34,964 bases of DNA from Bacillota bacterium. Lineage in GTDB: Bacteria; Bacillota; GCA-003054495; Carboxydocellales; JAJZSN01. The stretch is taken from positions 1 to 34,964 of the forward strand of contig JAJZSN010000025.1 in the NCBI GenBank assembly GCA_021849745.1, read 5' to 3'. The notes beneath the pieces are model-generated. The model saw only the letters and a list, made by a program, of their open reading frames with translations, was not told where the DNA came from and made no database searches. Positions 1 to 7,548 of this stretch are shown here, piece by piece; the first letter of the stretch is position 1, and each line of letters starts with the position of its first letter. Position numbers and translations under genes: made by a program.

Positions 1-1
1 T

Positions 2-668
2 TATCGTGTCGGAAGCATGGAAAATTGGCCTTATGAGGAATATGATTCCGATGGCAACGTCATCCTTAAAGCCAAACGGCGCATTTACGTTCATATCTAC
101 TATAATAAATATTACACAACAACCCATTGAATGGAGAACGGAACCTAGCATATGGAAAAATATTGTGGCTTGGGCGGATACCTCTGATGATATACAGAAT
201 GTATATATTTATGATTTGAAAAATGCTATAAAGAAAAAAATTACTAACTATACTTCTGATATGAAAATCAGTAATGTCTTGGTTACTGATGGGTGGGTTG
301 TACACAGTTATTTTAACACTGTAGATAGTACAAAGCAGTTTATAGCTTATAACCTTAAGACAGGTAAGATTCAGAAACTACCCCATTTACCCGGAACAAA
401 AACCAGAATTAAAGTTGATAAATTCGATGGTGGCAGTTTAGTTTGGAAGCGAACCGATAATCAACAGGTTGTAATATATGATCTAAATAGTAACGAAGCA
501 GAAGAAATGGGGATGTTCGAAAACACAACACTTTTTGAAAAAACTATTATTGGTTATGATGATGGAGATAAGAAAATTAAAGTAAAAAAGCCTAAAAAAA
601 ATAAGGACAAAAAAATAAAGGAAGAAAAAAGCATAGTCCCTGACGTTATCTACGAGCCAGGGTTATAA
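2..668 (+). pseudogene. Beta-propeller-like protein, probably frameshifted, 5' end off window
   Basis: Only the 3' part is in the window. Frame 2 is open from base 2 to a stop at 128-130 and reads like real protein (acidic/aromatic stretch ENWPYEEYDSDGN, then IYVHIYYNKYY). From about base 114 the convincing sequence moves to frame 3 (QQPIEWRTEPSIWKNIVAWAD) and runs to 668. Blades such as IVAWAD...VYIYDL and SLVWKR...VVIYDL resemble TolB/surface-propeller repeats of about 40-50 residues. The tail is very Lys-rich (KVKKPKKNKDKK). A one-base indel near 112-120 would join the two parts. The frame-3 residues before about base 114 look like a shadow reading. Function is unknown; an exported or surface protein is a guess. 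Confidence 0.5.
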
Positions 669-689
669 ATAACAAAAATGCGTCTTTAA

Positions 690-914
690 GGCGAACTATT
701 GGAGAGGGAGGTAAAAAGGGTTCTGAAGGACGATGGCCAGGCCATCATGGTGGAATGGAAAAAGGAAGCCATGGAGATGGGCCCACCTGTAGAGGAACGG
801 TTAAGTTCTGGGGAAACGGCCAATATCCTTGAGTTAAACGGATTTAAGGCGGTGGAAACCATAGAACTTGGCCCCGCCCATTATGGCGTCCTCAGCAAAG
901 TCAGGGAGGGATAA
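690..914 (+). pseudogene. C-terminal remnant of a class I SAM methyltransferase
   Basis: About 75 residues remain. They match the end of UbiE/Methyltransf_11-type proteins: the motif after the SAM-binding core (REVKRVLKDDGQAIMVEWKKE, normally RVLKPGG...DWKKE), then GPPVEERLS, a GF turn, and a final HYGVLSKV strand. The GxGxG SAM-binding N-terminal half, about 120 residues, is absent. A stop lies in frame at 687-689, just upstream, and no ribosome binding site precedes a start (the first possible one is TTG at 699). I infer a 5'-deleted pseudogene rather than a small functional protein. Confidence 0.65.
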
Positions 915-963
915 ACGACAGAATAAATAGGCCAAAGACATGCACCAAATCATTAGATTTTCC

Positions 964-980
964 TATAATGTAGTAGCTAG
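964..980 (+). promoter_or_regulatory. Candidate -10 element with TAATGTAGTA motif upstream of the ferritin-like gene
   Basis: TATAAT at 964-969 is a consensus sigma-A -10 hexamer about 35 nt before the GTG start of the ferritin-like gene. The -35 position (941-946, tgcacc) is weak. The overlapping 10-mer TAATGTAGTA recurs downstream of the promoter at 1581-1609, where it forms part of a perfect palindrome, so one regulator could read both sites. That shared control is inference. Confidence 0.35.
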
Positions 981-1004
981 GTTTACATGAAGGGAGATGG
1001 TTTG

Positions 1005-1535
1005 GTGTCAAATGATACTCATAAATCCGATTGTGCTGCTCCGGGGCCGTACCCCCTTGTCAAGGTATTGGCCGAGAACCCGTTCTATGCCAATCTACTA
1101 TTAGAAGATTACGGCGGGTTAGTCAGTGAGTTTACGGCCATTGCCCAGTATAGCTACAACCACTTTGTCACTGATGAGGAGGAAGTAGGGGAACTAATGG
1201 AGTGTGTGTCCATTACGGAGATGCATCACCTGGAACTGCTGGGTGAAACTATCAAAATGTTGGGGGGCGACCCCAAGTACGTTAATTCCCGGGGTAAGTT
1301 TTGGAACGCAGATTATGTATATTATGGCAAGGGGGCCTATGAAATCTTAACCTCTGCCATAGCCAGCGAAAAGGAGGCCATCGAGCAATATCGCCGACAT
1401 CAGCAGGTAATCGTTGATCCCCATATCGTTAACCTTTTGGAGCGGATTATCAAAGATGAGATCCGTCATATTGAATTATTTATTGCTGCCCTGCGGAAGT
1501 TGAGAAATGGAAATAAGGAGTCAAAACAAGGGTAG
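1005..1535 (+). CDS. Ferritin-like di-iron/manganese protein
   Basis: A 176-residue four-helix ferritin-like protein, related to rubrerythrin and the Mn-catalase/CotJC-like groups. Likely metal ligands, numbered from GTG 1005, are E42 (GLVSEFTAI), E72 and H75 (ITEMHHLE), a Glu in SEKEAIEQY (122-129), and E152 and H155 (KDEIRHIE). This is the two-ExxH arrangement of a di-metal centre. I choose GTG 1005 because AGGGAG at 991-996 sits 8 nt upstream; the in-frame ATG at 987 has no ribosome binding site. There is no rubredoxin domain and no signal peptide, so it is probably cytosolic. A role in peroxide or oxygen defence or iron handling is inferred from the fold. It could instead be a spore-coat-associated ferritin-like protein. 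Confidence 0.75.
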   Translation: MSNDTHKSDCAAPGPYPLVKVLAENPFYANLLLEDYGGLVSEFTAIAQYSYNHFVTDEEEVGELMECVSITEMHHLELLGETIKMLGGDPKYVNSRGKFWNADYVYYGKGAYEILTSAIASEKEAIEQYRRHQQVIVDPHIVNLLERIIKDEIRHIELFIAALRKLRNGNKESKQG

Positions 1536-1580
1536 ACCTTAGGTTTACCCTTTATAATTTTGAAGATTTTGTTACGATGG

Positions 1581-1640
1581 TTGACAGAGGCAAATAAAGG
1601 TTATATTATAAAGTTAATTACTACTTAATGTAGTACTACA
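1581..1640 (+). promoter_or_regulatory. Sigma-A promoter followed by a 12-bp palindromic operator candidate
   Basis: TTGACA at 1581-1586, a 17-nt spacer, and TATTAT at 1604-1609 make a near-consensus sigma-A promoter. The perfect palindrome TGTAGTACTACA follows at 1629-1640, about 20 nt after the expected start of transcription, a usual place for a repressor operator. It controls the 1662-2905 gene pair. The regulator is unknown. Confidence 0.65.
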
Positions 1641-1661
1641 TCGGAACATAAGGAGGCTTTT

Positions 1662-2135
1662 ATGAAGAAAGGATTATTATTATTAGGAGTGATTTTCTTA
1701 ATTGTTTCCGGGTATTATGCCTATGCAGGTATTTCCGCTGCTTTAAACCCTCCTCAGCCGGTGGATCCGGCAGCTTTGACCAAGCGTAGTGATGCTGCCA
1801 GCGTGACGGCTGATATAACCTTCCGTAACCCTATAGATAAGGCCGGAAAAGAAGAACTAATTTTTGAAGTGGCTTTTAATACCCATAGCGTGCCTTTGGA
1901 AAACTACGATATAGCCAATTCTGTGATTTTGAAAAACGACCAGGGGAAAGAGGTGGCTACCGGCTTTGCCTGGGAACCTAGCAGTGAAGCCAGTCATCAC
2001 CGGACGGGAATTTTGAAGATTAAAAACGACGGACTTCTTACCGGGGATACATCTTCTCTGACCATGATTCTAAAAGATTTGGCCGGTGTGCCGACTCGGG
2101 AATTTAAATGGGAAGGCGATACGCTAAAATACTAA
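1662..2135 (+). CDS. Membrane-anchored extracytoplasmic protein of unknown function paired with CcdA
   Basis: 157 residues with one N-terminal hydrophobic segment (about residues 4-26, KKGLLLLGVIFLIVSGYYAYA) that serves as a signal anchor or uncleaved signal. The rest looks like an all-beta extracellular domain: TADITFRNP, LIFEVAFNTHSVPLENYD, HHRTGILK, and a closing REFKW. It has no Cys, so it is not itself a thioredoxin. The ribosome binding site AGGAGG lies just before ATG 1662. It ends 14 nt before the ccdA start and shares its promoter, so a role in cytochrome or thiol maturation or as a client of CcdA is plausible, but that rests on context. I do not recognise the family by name. Confidence 0.6.
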   Translation: MKKGLLLLGVIFLIVSGYYAYAGISAALNPPQPVDPAALTKRSDAASVTADITFRNPIDKAGKEELIFEVAFNTHSVPLENYDIANSVILKNDQGKEVATGFAWEPSSEASHHRTGILKIKNDGLLTGDTSSLTMILKDLAGVPTREFKWEGDTLKY

Positions 2136-2149
2136 AGTAGGTGGTCTTA

Positions 2150-2905
2150 ATGACGGAAAACCTCTATCCTATAGCATTTGCGGCAGGCTTATTATCTTTT
2201 TTCTCGCCTTGTATTATTCCCATGATATCGGTCTATTTCACCTTGATTACAGGTTTGTCTATCGATGAATTAGAAGGTGTTGACCGGACCGCTCTACGGA
2301 AATCAATCTTTATTAAAACCATGTTGTTTGTTTTAGCCTTTATCATTGTGTTTACCTTGGCGGGGGGCGCCGCCGGTCAGGTGGGTAAGGTGCTGCAGCA
2401 ACAGATGTGGGTCTTTAATCTCGTGGGTGGTCTTTTCATCACTCTCCTTGGGCTAAAGATGATGGGTCTTTTGAACCTGGCTTTTGTAGAAAAGCTAAAC
2501 CTAGAGAGATACATTTCGATTAATAAAGGAATGCTTAAGGGGCGAAATCAGTACCTCACCGCTTTCCTCGTAGGCTTGTTCTTCGCCCTGGCTTGTTCCC
2601 ACTGTATCGGGCCTACTCTGTATTCGGTATTGATAGCTGCAGGGGCTGCGGGTTCAACTTCCGGCGGTATGTTAGTGATGTTCCTGTTCTCCATAGGCTT
2701 AGCTATACCTTATCTGCTAGTGGCTTTGTCCATTGGAGCGGCCCTTAATTTTCTAAAGAAATTGGGGCCCTACAAGAAGGTAATAGGGGTTATTACCGGA
2801 GGAATTATGATTTTCTTCGGGGTTATGATTATGCTCGATAAGTTTACGGTTATTACCGGGTTCTTTTTCAAATTACTGCCTTACAAGTTGCCGATAGGAA
2901 TGTGA
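2150..2905 (+). CDS. ccdA: CcdA-family thiol-disulfide transmembrane electron carrier
   Basis: About 251 residues with six or more hydrophobic helices. CcdA/DsbD-beta proteins move reducing equivalents from cytosolic thioredoxin to extracytoplasmic thioredoxin-like partners for c-type cytochrome assembly. The first helix carries FFSPCIIPM with the reactive Cys before Pro. The second Cys region is FALACSHCIGPT, matching the fourth-helix Cys-x-Gly-Pro of the family, here with an extra CxxC-like pair. I start at ATG 2150 because AGGTGG at 2138-2143 is well spaced; the GTG at 2141 lies within that ribosome binding site. The next reading frame (2913-3164) is the remnant of a thioredoxin-fold protein, so the usual partner seems to have been lost. 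Confidence 0.85.
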   Translation: MTENLYPIAFAAGLLSFFSPCIIPMISVYFTLITGLSIDELEGVDRTALRKSIFIKTMLFVLAFIIVFTLAGGAAGQVGKVLQQQMWVFNLVGGLFITLLGLKMMGLLNLAFVEKLNLERYISINKGMLKGRNQYLTAFLVGLFFALACSHCIGPTLYSVLIAAGAAGSTSGGMLVMFLFSIGLAIPYLLVALSIGAALNFLKKLGPYKKVIGVITGGIMIFFGVMIMLDKFTVITGFFFKLLPYKLPIGM

Positions 2906-2912
2906 TTTTTAG

Positions 2913-3164
2913 TCGGCTGAGATCACGGCAGAAGTTAAAGATTACTTGGGTAATGCTTATGGTGACCAGGTTAAGGTAGAGTACGTTGAAATTACCAAGG
3001 ATAGTATCACACCTTATCCCCAGATAGAAGAACTGCTGCAAAAGCGAGGGGTTCTTTTACCGGTGGTAGCGGTTGATGGGGTTCCCATTTGGGTGGGTGG
3101 GATTTCTTTGATAAATATTATGGCCGAATTAAGCCAGCGGGGCATACGACCTGTTAAACAGTAG
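2913..3164 (+). pseudogene. Thioredoxin-fold protein remnant lacking its N-terminal Cys motif
   Basis: The open frame begins right after a stop at 2910-2912 and reads SAEITAEVKDYLGNAYGDQ, a KVEYVEIT strand, then VLLPVVAVDGVPIWVGGIS. The second half matches thioredoxin/glutaredoxin-like small proteins (cis-Pro in LLPVVAVDG, followed by GGIS). The first beta strand and the CxxC-bearing turn, about 15-20 residues, are missing. No start codon with a ribosome binding site exists; TTG at 2946 would remove the first helix as well. A possible continuation in frame 1 (VIFSR, from GTG 2902) hints at a small deletion or frameshift. Likely inactive. Confidence 0.6.
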
Positions 3165-3246
3165 CATAATATCATCGTCAAGGGAAATAGGCGATATATT
3201 GATAAAAGGCTGATGGCGCTCCCTTGTTTAGGTAGGAGGAAAGGCC

Positions 3247-3954
3247 ATGGATGATTACAAAACTGGGAATGGTGAGGATTATTCCCGTTTTTATCAAGTT
3301 ATCGAAAAGGCGCAGGAGATGCTGACAGATGTTTCTGAGGCAGTTCGTACCGGGCGGGGTTGTAATGAAATATTCACAGGTTTTGCCGGAGTCCGGGATG
3401 TAATCAATGACATGGAAGGAGAACTGCTGGCTCTACAGTTAGAACGCTGTTTGATGCCCCAGATCGGCAAAAATCAGGAGATTATTAATGCTGCCACGGT
3501 GTTGGCAACCAAACGGCATGGGGCTCTGATAGCCATTGAAAGGAACCAGGTGTTAGCGGGGCCGGAGGGTGTGTCAATTGGCGGCACTGCCGTAGATGCC
3601 AAACTATCTGCTATGTTGCTGGAATCTATTTTTTATCCCGGCAATCCTCTCCATGATGGGGGAGTGATTGTTAACCAAGATAAGATTATTGCGGCGGGTT
3701 GTATTTTTCCCTTATCTGAGAAACATTGGACTGAGGATCGCAAAACTCTGGGCACCCGTCACCGGGCGGCCCTGGGTTTGAGTGAAGTAACTGATGCTTT
3801 GGTGCTGATAGTTTCAGAAGAAACCGGTCGTATCTCTCTGGCTGCCGAAGGTCAATTATATATGGTTAGTTCCGCTTGTGATCTCCACCACCGAATTTTT
3901 GACCTCTCCAGGGTAGATACGGCTAACCATTCCTCACCTTGTTATCCAACATAA
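3247..3954 (+). CDS. Soluble diadenylate cyclase (DAC domain), CdaS-like layout
   Basis: A 235-residue protein that would make c-di-AMP from two ATP. The DAC domain covers about residues 90-225: GALIAIE, PLHDGGVIV (the DGA motif, here DGG), GTRHRAALGLSE (the RHR motif) and VSEETGRIS. Residues 1-85 are soluble and mostly helical with no membrane segment, which fits CdaS (regulatory N-terminal helices) rather than membrane CdaA, or DisA with its helix-hairpin-helix tail. In Bacillus, CdaS works in sporulation; that role here is inference. The ribosome binding site AGGAGG is 7 nt before ATG 3247. It appears to be transcribed alone. The N-terminal domain also has a Cys (GRGCNEIF). Confidence 0.85.
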   Translation: MDDYKTGNGEDYSRFYQVIEKAQEMLTDVSEAVRTGRGCNEIFTGFAGVRDVINDMEGELLALQLERCLMPQIGKNQEIINAATVLATKRHGALIAIERNQVLAGPEGVSIGGTAVDAKLSAMLLESIFYPGNPLHDGGVIVNQDKIIAAGCIFPLSEKHWTEDRKTLGTRHRAALGLSEVTDALVLIVSEETGRISLAAEGQLYMVSSACDLHHRIFDLSRVDTANHSSPCYPT

Positions 3955-4048
3955 ACCTATGAGTCCTTTTTGCGGGGCTTTTTTTAATTGCAGGAATTGG
4001 AGAAAAAATGCAGAAGATATTAATATTAACACAAAAGGAGGCGATCTT

Positions 4049-4750
4049 ATGATTAAGACTGTCTTGTTTGACTTGGATGGTACCTTGTCAACCATGGAGG
4101 AAAAGGATTTTTCCAGTAATTACCTGAAGCTGTTGGCCCCTAAATTTAATCCCTTCATTGAACCTGAGCAGGTTATTAAGCAAATTATTACTTCGACTGA
4201 AGTTATGAAGAATAATCTAGATGTCAATGTTACCAATATGCAGGCTTTTATGAATGATTTTAATCAAAGCTTGGGTTTAGCCGAGTTTATTACTTGGCCA
4301 ATTTTCATGGAGTTTTATCAATATACTTTTCCGGAATTAAAAGATTTGGCAAAACCTGAGCCGGGTGGGCGGGAGGCTGTGGAAGCGGCCCTGGAAAAAG
4401 GCCTGGATATTTCGATAGCCAGTAATGCTGTATTGCCCCGGATTGCTATGCAGGAAAGACTCCGCTGGGCCGCCATTGACCACCTACCGGTGAGTTATCT
4501 GCCTTCGATTGAAGAGATGCATTTTTGTAAACCACAGATTGAGTTTTTTCAAGAGTTGCTGGAGAAAACCGGCAGAAAACCGGAGGATTGTTTAATGGTA
4601 GGGGATGACCCTATGGAAGATATGATTGCAGGTAAGTTGGGAATTAAGACTTTCTTAATCGAAAGAGGAGACCCCCAAGCAAGCCTCCCCTTCAAACCCG
4701 ATTACAGAGGTACCTTAGAAGACGTCAAAGAACTGATTATAAGCCTTTAA
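4049..4750 (+). CDS. HAD-superfamily hydrolase
   Basis: A 233-residue HAD-like phosphatase. Motif I is TVLFDLDGTL at the N-terminus (nucleophile and acid Asp), motif II is ISIASNAV, motif III Lys is in CKPQIEFF, and motif IV is VGDDPMEDM. A helical cap lies between motifs I and II, so it is subclass I, like phosphoglycolate phosphatase/beta-phosphoglucomutase relatives. The start is ATG 4049 after AAAGGAGG; the open frame extends upstream to 3959, but that part has no ribosome binding site and no family similarity. The substrate cannot be told from sequence. Neighbours give no clear pathway. Confidence 0.85.
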   Translation: MIKTVLFDLDGTLSTMEEKDFSSNYLKLLAPKFNPFIEPEQVIKQIITSTEVMKNNLDVNVTNMQAFMNDFNQSLGLAEFITWPIFMEFYQYTFPELKDLAKPEPGGREAVEAALEKGLDISIASNAVLPRIAMQERLRWAAIDHLPVSYLPSIEEMHFCKPQIEFFQELLEKTGRKPEDCLMVGDDPMEDMIAGKLGIKTFLIERGDPQASLPFKPDYRGTLEDVKELIISL

Positions 4751-4794
4751 TAGCCAGCCCCAACCACATAAGAGACCTACCTACATTCTTTCCA

Positions 4795-4833
4795 ACTACC
4801 AACTATGAACTACGAACTATGAACTACGAACTA
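4795..4833. repeat. Short tandem repeat (AACTATGAACTACG unit)
   Basis: Two near-identical 14-nt units (aactatgaactacg) plus partial copies at both ends fill the gap between two convergent genes. It belongs to the wider class of iterated short intergenic repeats in this window, but the unit differs from the AGCTGTC type. Confidence 0.7.
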
Positions 4834-4834
4834 A

Positions 4835-5335
4835 TTAGCTCACCTTCACATTAGCCGCTCCATTTTCTTTAAGGATTTTGGCTGCCTCATCGACTTTGTG
4901 ATCATCGGCTTTAATAATAGCCAGGACTGAGCCTTTGTTAACTTCAGCTTCATAATCCCGGACATCGTTTTCGGGGATGCCGTAATCAACCAGGCCCCCG
5001 GCGATACCTCCGGCGGCGGCCCCGGACAATAGCCCGGCGATTGGCCCGGCGGCAATGATGGGACCCAAGCCGGGGATGACCAGAGCGCCGGCCCCTACGG
5101 CCAGGCCGGCCAAGCCGCCAATGAAGGCTCCGGTGGCGGTGCCGTCACTTACTGAATCCCCGCCGGTGAAACGGGAATTCATATCTATACCTTTATATTC
5201 TTCGGTATTCTCCCCGGTTCCCTGACCCTTGGCGATGATGGAAATCTGTCCATCGAAACCTTGGTTACGTAATTGGTGGACTGCTTTTTCAGCTTTATTG
5301 CGGTCGGCAAAAATCCCGGTTACGGTTTTGGACAT
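4835..5335 (-). CDS. General stress protein 17M-like protein with glycine-zipper segment
   Basis: 166 residues, minus strand, with AGGAGGG before the ATG at 5335. The N-terminus (TVTGIFADRNKAEKAVHQL) and C-terminus (GSVLAIIKADDHKVDEAAKIL) are two halves of a ferredoxin-like alpha/beta fold, as in the YflT/GsiB-associated heat-induced family. Between them lies a Gly/Ala-rich hydrophobic segment at about residues 65-118 (GAFIGGLAGLAVGAGALV and AAGPIAGLLSGAAAGGIAGG), likely a membrane-inserting glycine zipper. Proteins of this kind are common in spore-formers and are often stress-induced; the molecular role is unknown. Its end is convergent with the HAD gene, across the tandem repeat. Confidence 0.75.
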   Translation of the reverse strand: MSKTVTGIFADRNKAEKAVHQLRNQGFDGQISIIAKGQGTGENTEEYKGIDMNSRFTGGDSVSDGTATGAFIGGLAGLAVGAGALVIPGLGPIIAAGPIAGLLSGAAAGGIAGGLVDYGIPENDVRDYEAEVNKGSVLAIIKADDHKVDEAAKILKENGAANVKVS

Positions 5336-5420
5336 GATAATCCCTCCTGATAATTAGCATCAAGGATAACATTTCCCAAAGAGGCCAAATTAATTAGTGA
5401 AATGCAATTATTTTTTTCTC

Positions 5421-5558
5421 GGTTTTGTTATCATAAAATATAATCCTCTCCAAGTGGATGAGACTAAGATTGCGAATTACCCAACCAAATATTATACCCC
5501 GGCCCTACACAAGGCCGCATTTGAATTGCCAAGATTTGTGCAGGAAATACTGAAATAA
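5421..5558 (+). pseudogene. C-terminal remnant of spermidine synthase (SpeE)
   Basis: Too short for ordinary gene calling. It reads KYNPLQVDETKIA, then PTKYYTPALHKAAFELPRFV and QEILK before a stop at 5556-5558. The PTKYYTPxxHKAAFxLPxFV block is the characteristic end of polyamine aminopropyltransferases, whose full length is about 280 residues. Upstream the frame degenerates (GFVIIKYNPL, where the family has WSFxxxSKKYxPL) and reaches a stop at 5391-5393. The catalytic PAPT core is gone. This is a decayed gene end, another 5'-truncated gene. Confidence 0.7.
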
Positions 5559-5598
5559 GAAGCATACATGGTTTTAATATTATTAATTTTTTCTAAAA

Positions 5599-5632
5599 TA
5601 ACTACCCTCATTGTTTTGCAGGGTAGTTTTTG
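5599..5632 (+). terminator. Rho-independent terminator
   Basis: The stem AACTACCCT/AGGGTAGTT (5600-5608 with 5620-5628) is followed by a T-run. It lies about 40 nt after the SpeE remnant and probably once terminated that gene. A TATAAT at 5637-5642 just downstream could be the -10 of the next cluster's promoter, but its -35 is poor. Confidence 0.75.
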
Positions 5633-5726
5633 ATGTTATAATGGAGTAAGGCAAGGCTAAATATAACAATAACTTGGAAGGATTTAATATCTGTTTGTCG
5701 AATTATACCCATTGGAGGTATTTATC

Positions 5727-7175
5727 ATGAAAAAACTATTATTGATTACTCCTCCTTACCATGCCGGTGTAGTGGAGGCTGCAGGGAAGTGGCCTCATCT
5801 GGGTTTTATCTATATCGCCGGACATGTAAGGGCCGCAGGATACCAAGTTAAGATATATGATGCCATGACCAAGAATCACACCTTGGAACAGATAAGGGAA
5901 GAGATTGTCTGTTACCAACCAGATTATGTGGCCTCTACCGGCTATACATCTTCTGTTAATGCAGCTATAGATGTATTAAGGGTGGCCAAGGAGATTAAGA
6001 GCTCCATCGTTACCCTCTTGGGTGGGATTCATGCCAACTTCTGTTATGACGAAATCCTTCAAAAACACCCCAACACGGTGGATTATGTGGTTCGGGGGGA
6101 AGGGGAAGAAACGGTACCGGAATTAATCCGGGCCCTGGAGAGCCAGGGTAACCTCGATGAAGTCCAGGGGATTGCTTTTCGTCAAGGTGACCAGGTAATA
6201 GTTACTCCCCAAAGGCCTTTTATTCACGACCTGGATAGCCTTATCCCGGCCTGGGATCTGGTGGACTGGGAAGACTATACCTTTCATGTCATGCCCGGTT
6301 CCCGTTTGGGCTTGGTTAATTCCTCCAGGGGTTGTCCCCATGATTGTTGCTTTTGTTCCCAGCAGAAATTCTGGTTTAAAACTTACCGTCAACGTTCGGC
6401 TGAGAGCTTCATTGAGGAATTAGAGCAATTGCGTGATACATATGGCGTAACTATCGTGATGCTTTCCGATGAATACCCTACCCGGGATAGGGAGCGTTGG
6501 GAAAAAATTCTTGATTTAATGATTGAGCGAGAAGTGAAGGTAGACTTACTGCTGGAAACCTGTGTTCCGGACGTCCTCAGGGATGCAGACATTATGTGGA
6601 AGTACAGGAAGGCGGGGGTACTTCATATCTATGTAGGGGTGGAAGCCACAAACCAGGAAACCCTTGACCTATTCAAGAAAAATATTGAGGTTCAACAGTC
6701 CAAGGAAGCCATTCGCCTCATCAACGAGGCAGGTATGTTAACGGAGTGTTCTTTCGTATTGGGCTTACCTCATGAGACTCCGGAATCCATTAGACGTACT
6801 CTGGAACTGGCCAAACATTACGATCCTGATTTTGCCCATTTTCTTATGATTGCCCCCTGGCCTTATGCCGATATTTATCCTGACTTGAAGGATCATATCG
6901 TTGATTGGGATTACAGTAAATATAATTTCGTAGAACCCATTGTTAAGCCTATAACCATGACCAAGGAAGAAATAGGTCAGGCTGTGGTGGATTGTTACCG
7001 GGAATATTACATGAGCAGAGTGAAGGAATATCCCAACATCAAGGATGAGTTTAAGAGGGATTACCTAATCAGATCTATGAAAATGATGATGGAGAATTCA
7101 TTCCTGGCACGATTTATTAAAGGCCTTGGTGAGATTCCCGATGAGATAAAAAAGCAAATGGCTGATTTGGAGTAA
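5727..7175 (+). CDS. BchE-like B12-binding/radical SAM protein
   Basis: 482 residues. The N-terminal Rossmann-like B12-binding domain (about 1-165) has LLLITPPYHAG, VASTGYTSSVNAA and TLLGGIHAN, followed by VVRGEGEETV. It lacks the DxHxxG cobalamin motif, as BchE-type enzymes do. The radical SAM core follows, with C203, C207 and C210 in GCPHDCCFC binding the 4Fe-4S cluster. The organisation matches BchE and the P-methylase/HpnJ groups; the reaction here is unknown. ATG 5727 follows GGAGG at 5714-5718 and is preferred over upstream TTG. The 7180 gene starts 5 nt after its stop, so the two are co-transcribed. The substrate may be lipid-like or tetrapyrrole-like, given the LuxE-type gene downstream. 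Confidence 0.85.
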   Translation: MKKLLLITPPYHAGVVEAAGKWPHLGFIYIAGHVRAAGYQVKIYDAMTKNHTLEQIREEIVCYQPDYVASTGYTSSVNAAIDVLRVAKEIKSSIVTLLGGIHANFCYDEILQKHPNTVDYVVRGEGEETVPELIRALESQGNLDEVQGIAFRQGDQVIVTPQRPFIHDLDSLIPAWDLVDWEDYTFHVMPGSRLGLVNSSRGCPHDCCFCSQQKFWFKTYRQRSAESFIEELEQLRDTYGVTIVMLSDEYPTRDRERWEKILDLMIEREVKVDLLLETCVPDVLRDADIMWKYRKAGVLHIYVGVEATNQETLDLFKKNIEVQQSKEAIRLINEAGMLTECSFVLGLPHETPESIRRTLELAKHYDPDFAHFLMIAPWPYADIYPDLKDHIVDWDYSKYNFVEPIVKPITMTKEEIGQAVVDCYREYYMSRVKEYPNIKDEFKRDYLIRSMKMMMENSFLARFIKGLGEIPDEIKKQMADLE

Positions 7176-7179
7176 AATT

Positions 7180-7521
7180 ATGAGGGATACTTTAATCGTT
7201 TTAAACAGTTTTGTCCATGATGTAGCAACGGGAGCATGGATTAGCGCTCTTTTTATCATGACCTTAGTGGATAGCGAGTTAGGGTCAATATCAGCAGAGT
7301 TGGTATCCCGCATCCAAGATAAGTTGTTTTGGTTTGCCGTGGCAAGTTTAGTTGTGATTGTATTAACAGGAATTGTCAGAGGTTTTACCTTCCGTTATTA
7401 CGGATGGACAGGGGATGTGGCTAAAGAACGGAAAAAACTGCTTATGATTAAGCATGCAGTGTTAGGCGTTGTTTTTTTGGCAGGATTATATTATCAATAT
7501 CGGTTATGGGATGCAATCTAG
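7180..7521 (+). CDS. Small CopD-like membrane protein
   Basis: 113 residues with three predicted membrane helices: about 5-30 (LNSFVHDVATGAWISALFIM), 48-68 (LFWFAVASLVVIVLTGIVRGF) and 88-110 (IKHAVLGVVFLAGLYYQYRL). His residues in the first and last helices (FVHD and IKHA) are where CopD/cytochrome-b561-like proteins bind heme or copper. It is shorter than typical CopD (about 300) and closer to single-unit relatives. It lies 4 nt after the radical SAM gene and 27 nt before the LuxE-type gene, which points to a shared role. Function is unknown; a membrane redox or heme subunit is one possibility. Confidence 0.6.
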   Translation: MRDTLIVLNSFVHDVATGAWISALFIMTLVDSELGSISAELVSRIQDKLFWFAVASLVVIVLTGIVRGFTFRYYGWTGDVAKERKKLLMIKHAVLGVVFLAGLYYQYRLWDAI

Positions 7522-7548
7522 TGAAGGGTAAAACAGGGGGGTATATAA

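Noticed and set aside
987..1004. ATG 987 as the start of the ferritin-like gene
   Set aside because: The ribosome binding site AGGGAG lies after this codon and correctly precedes GTG 1005.
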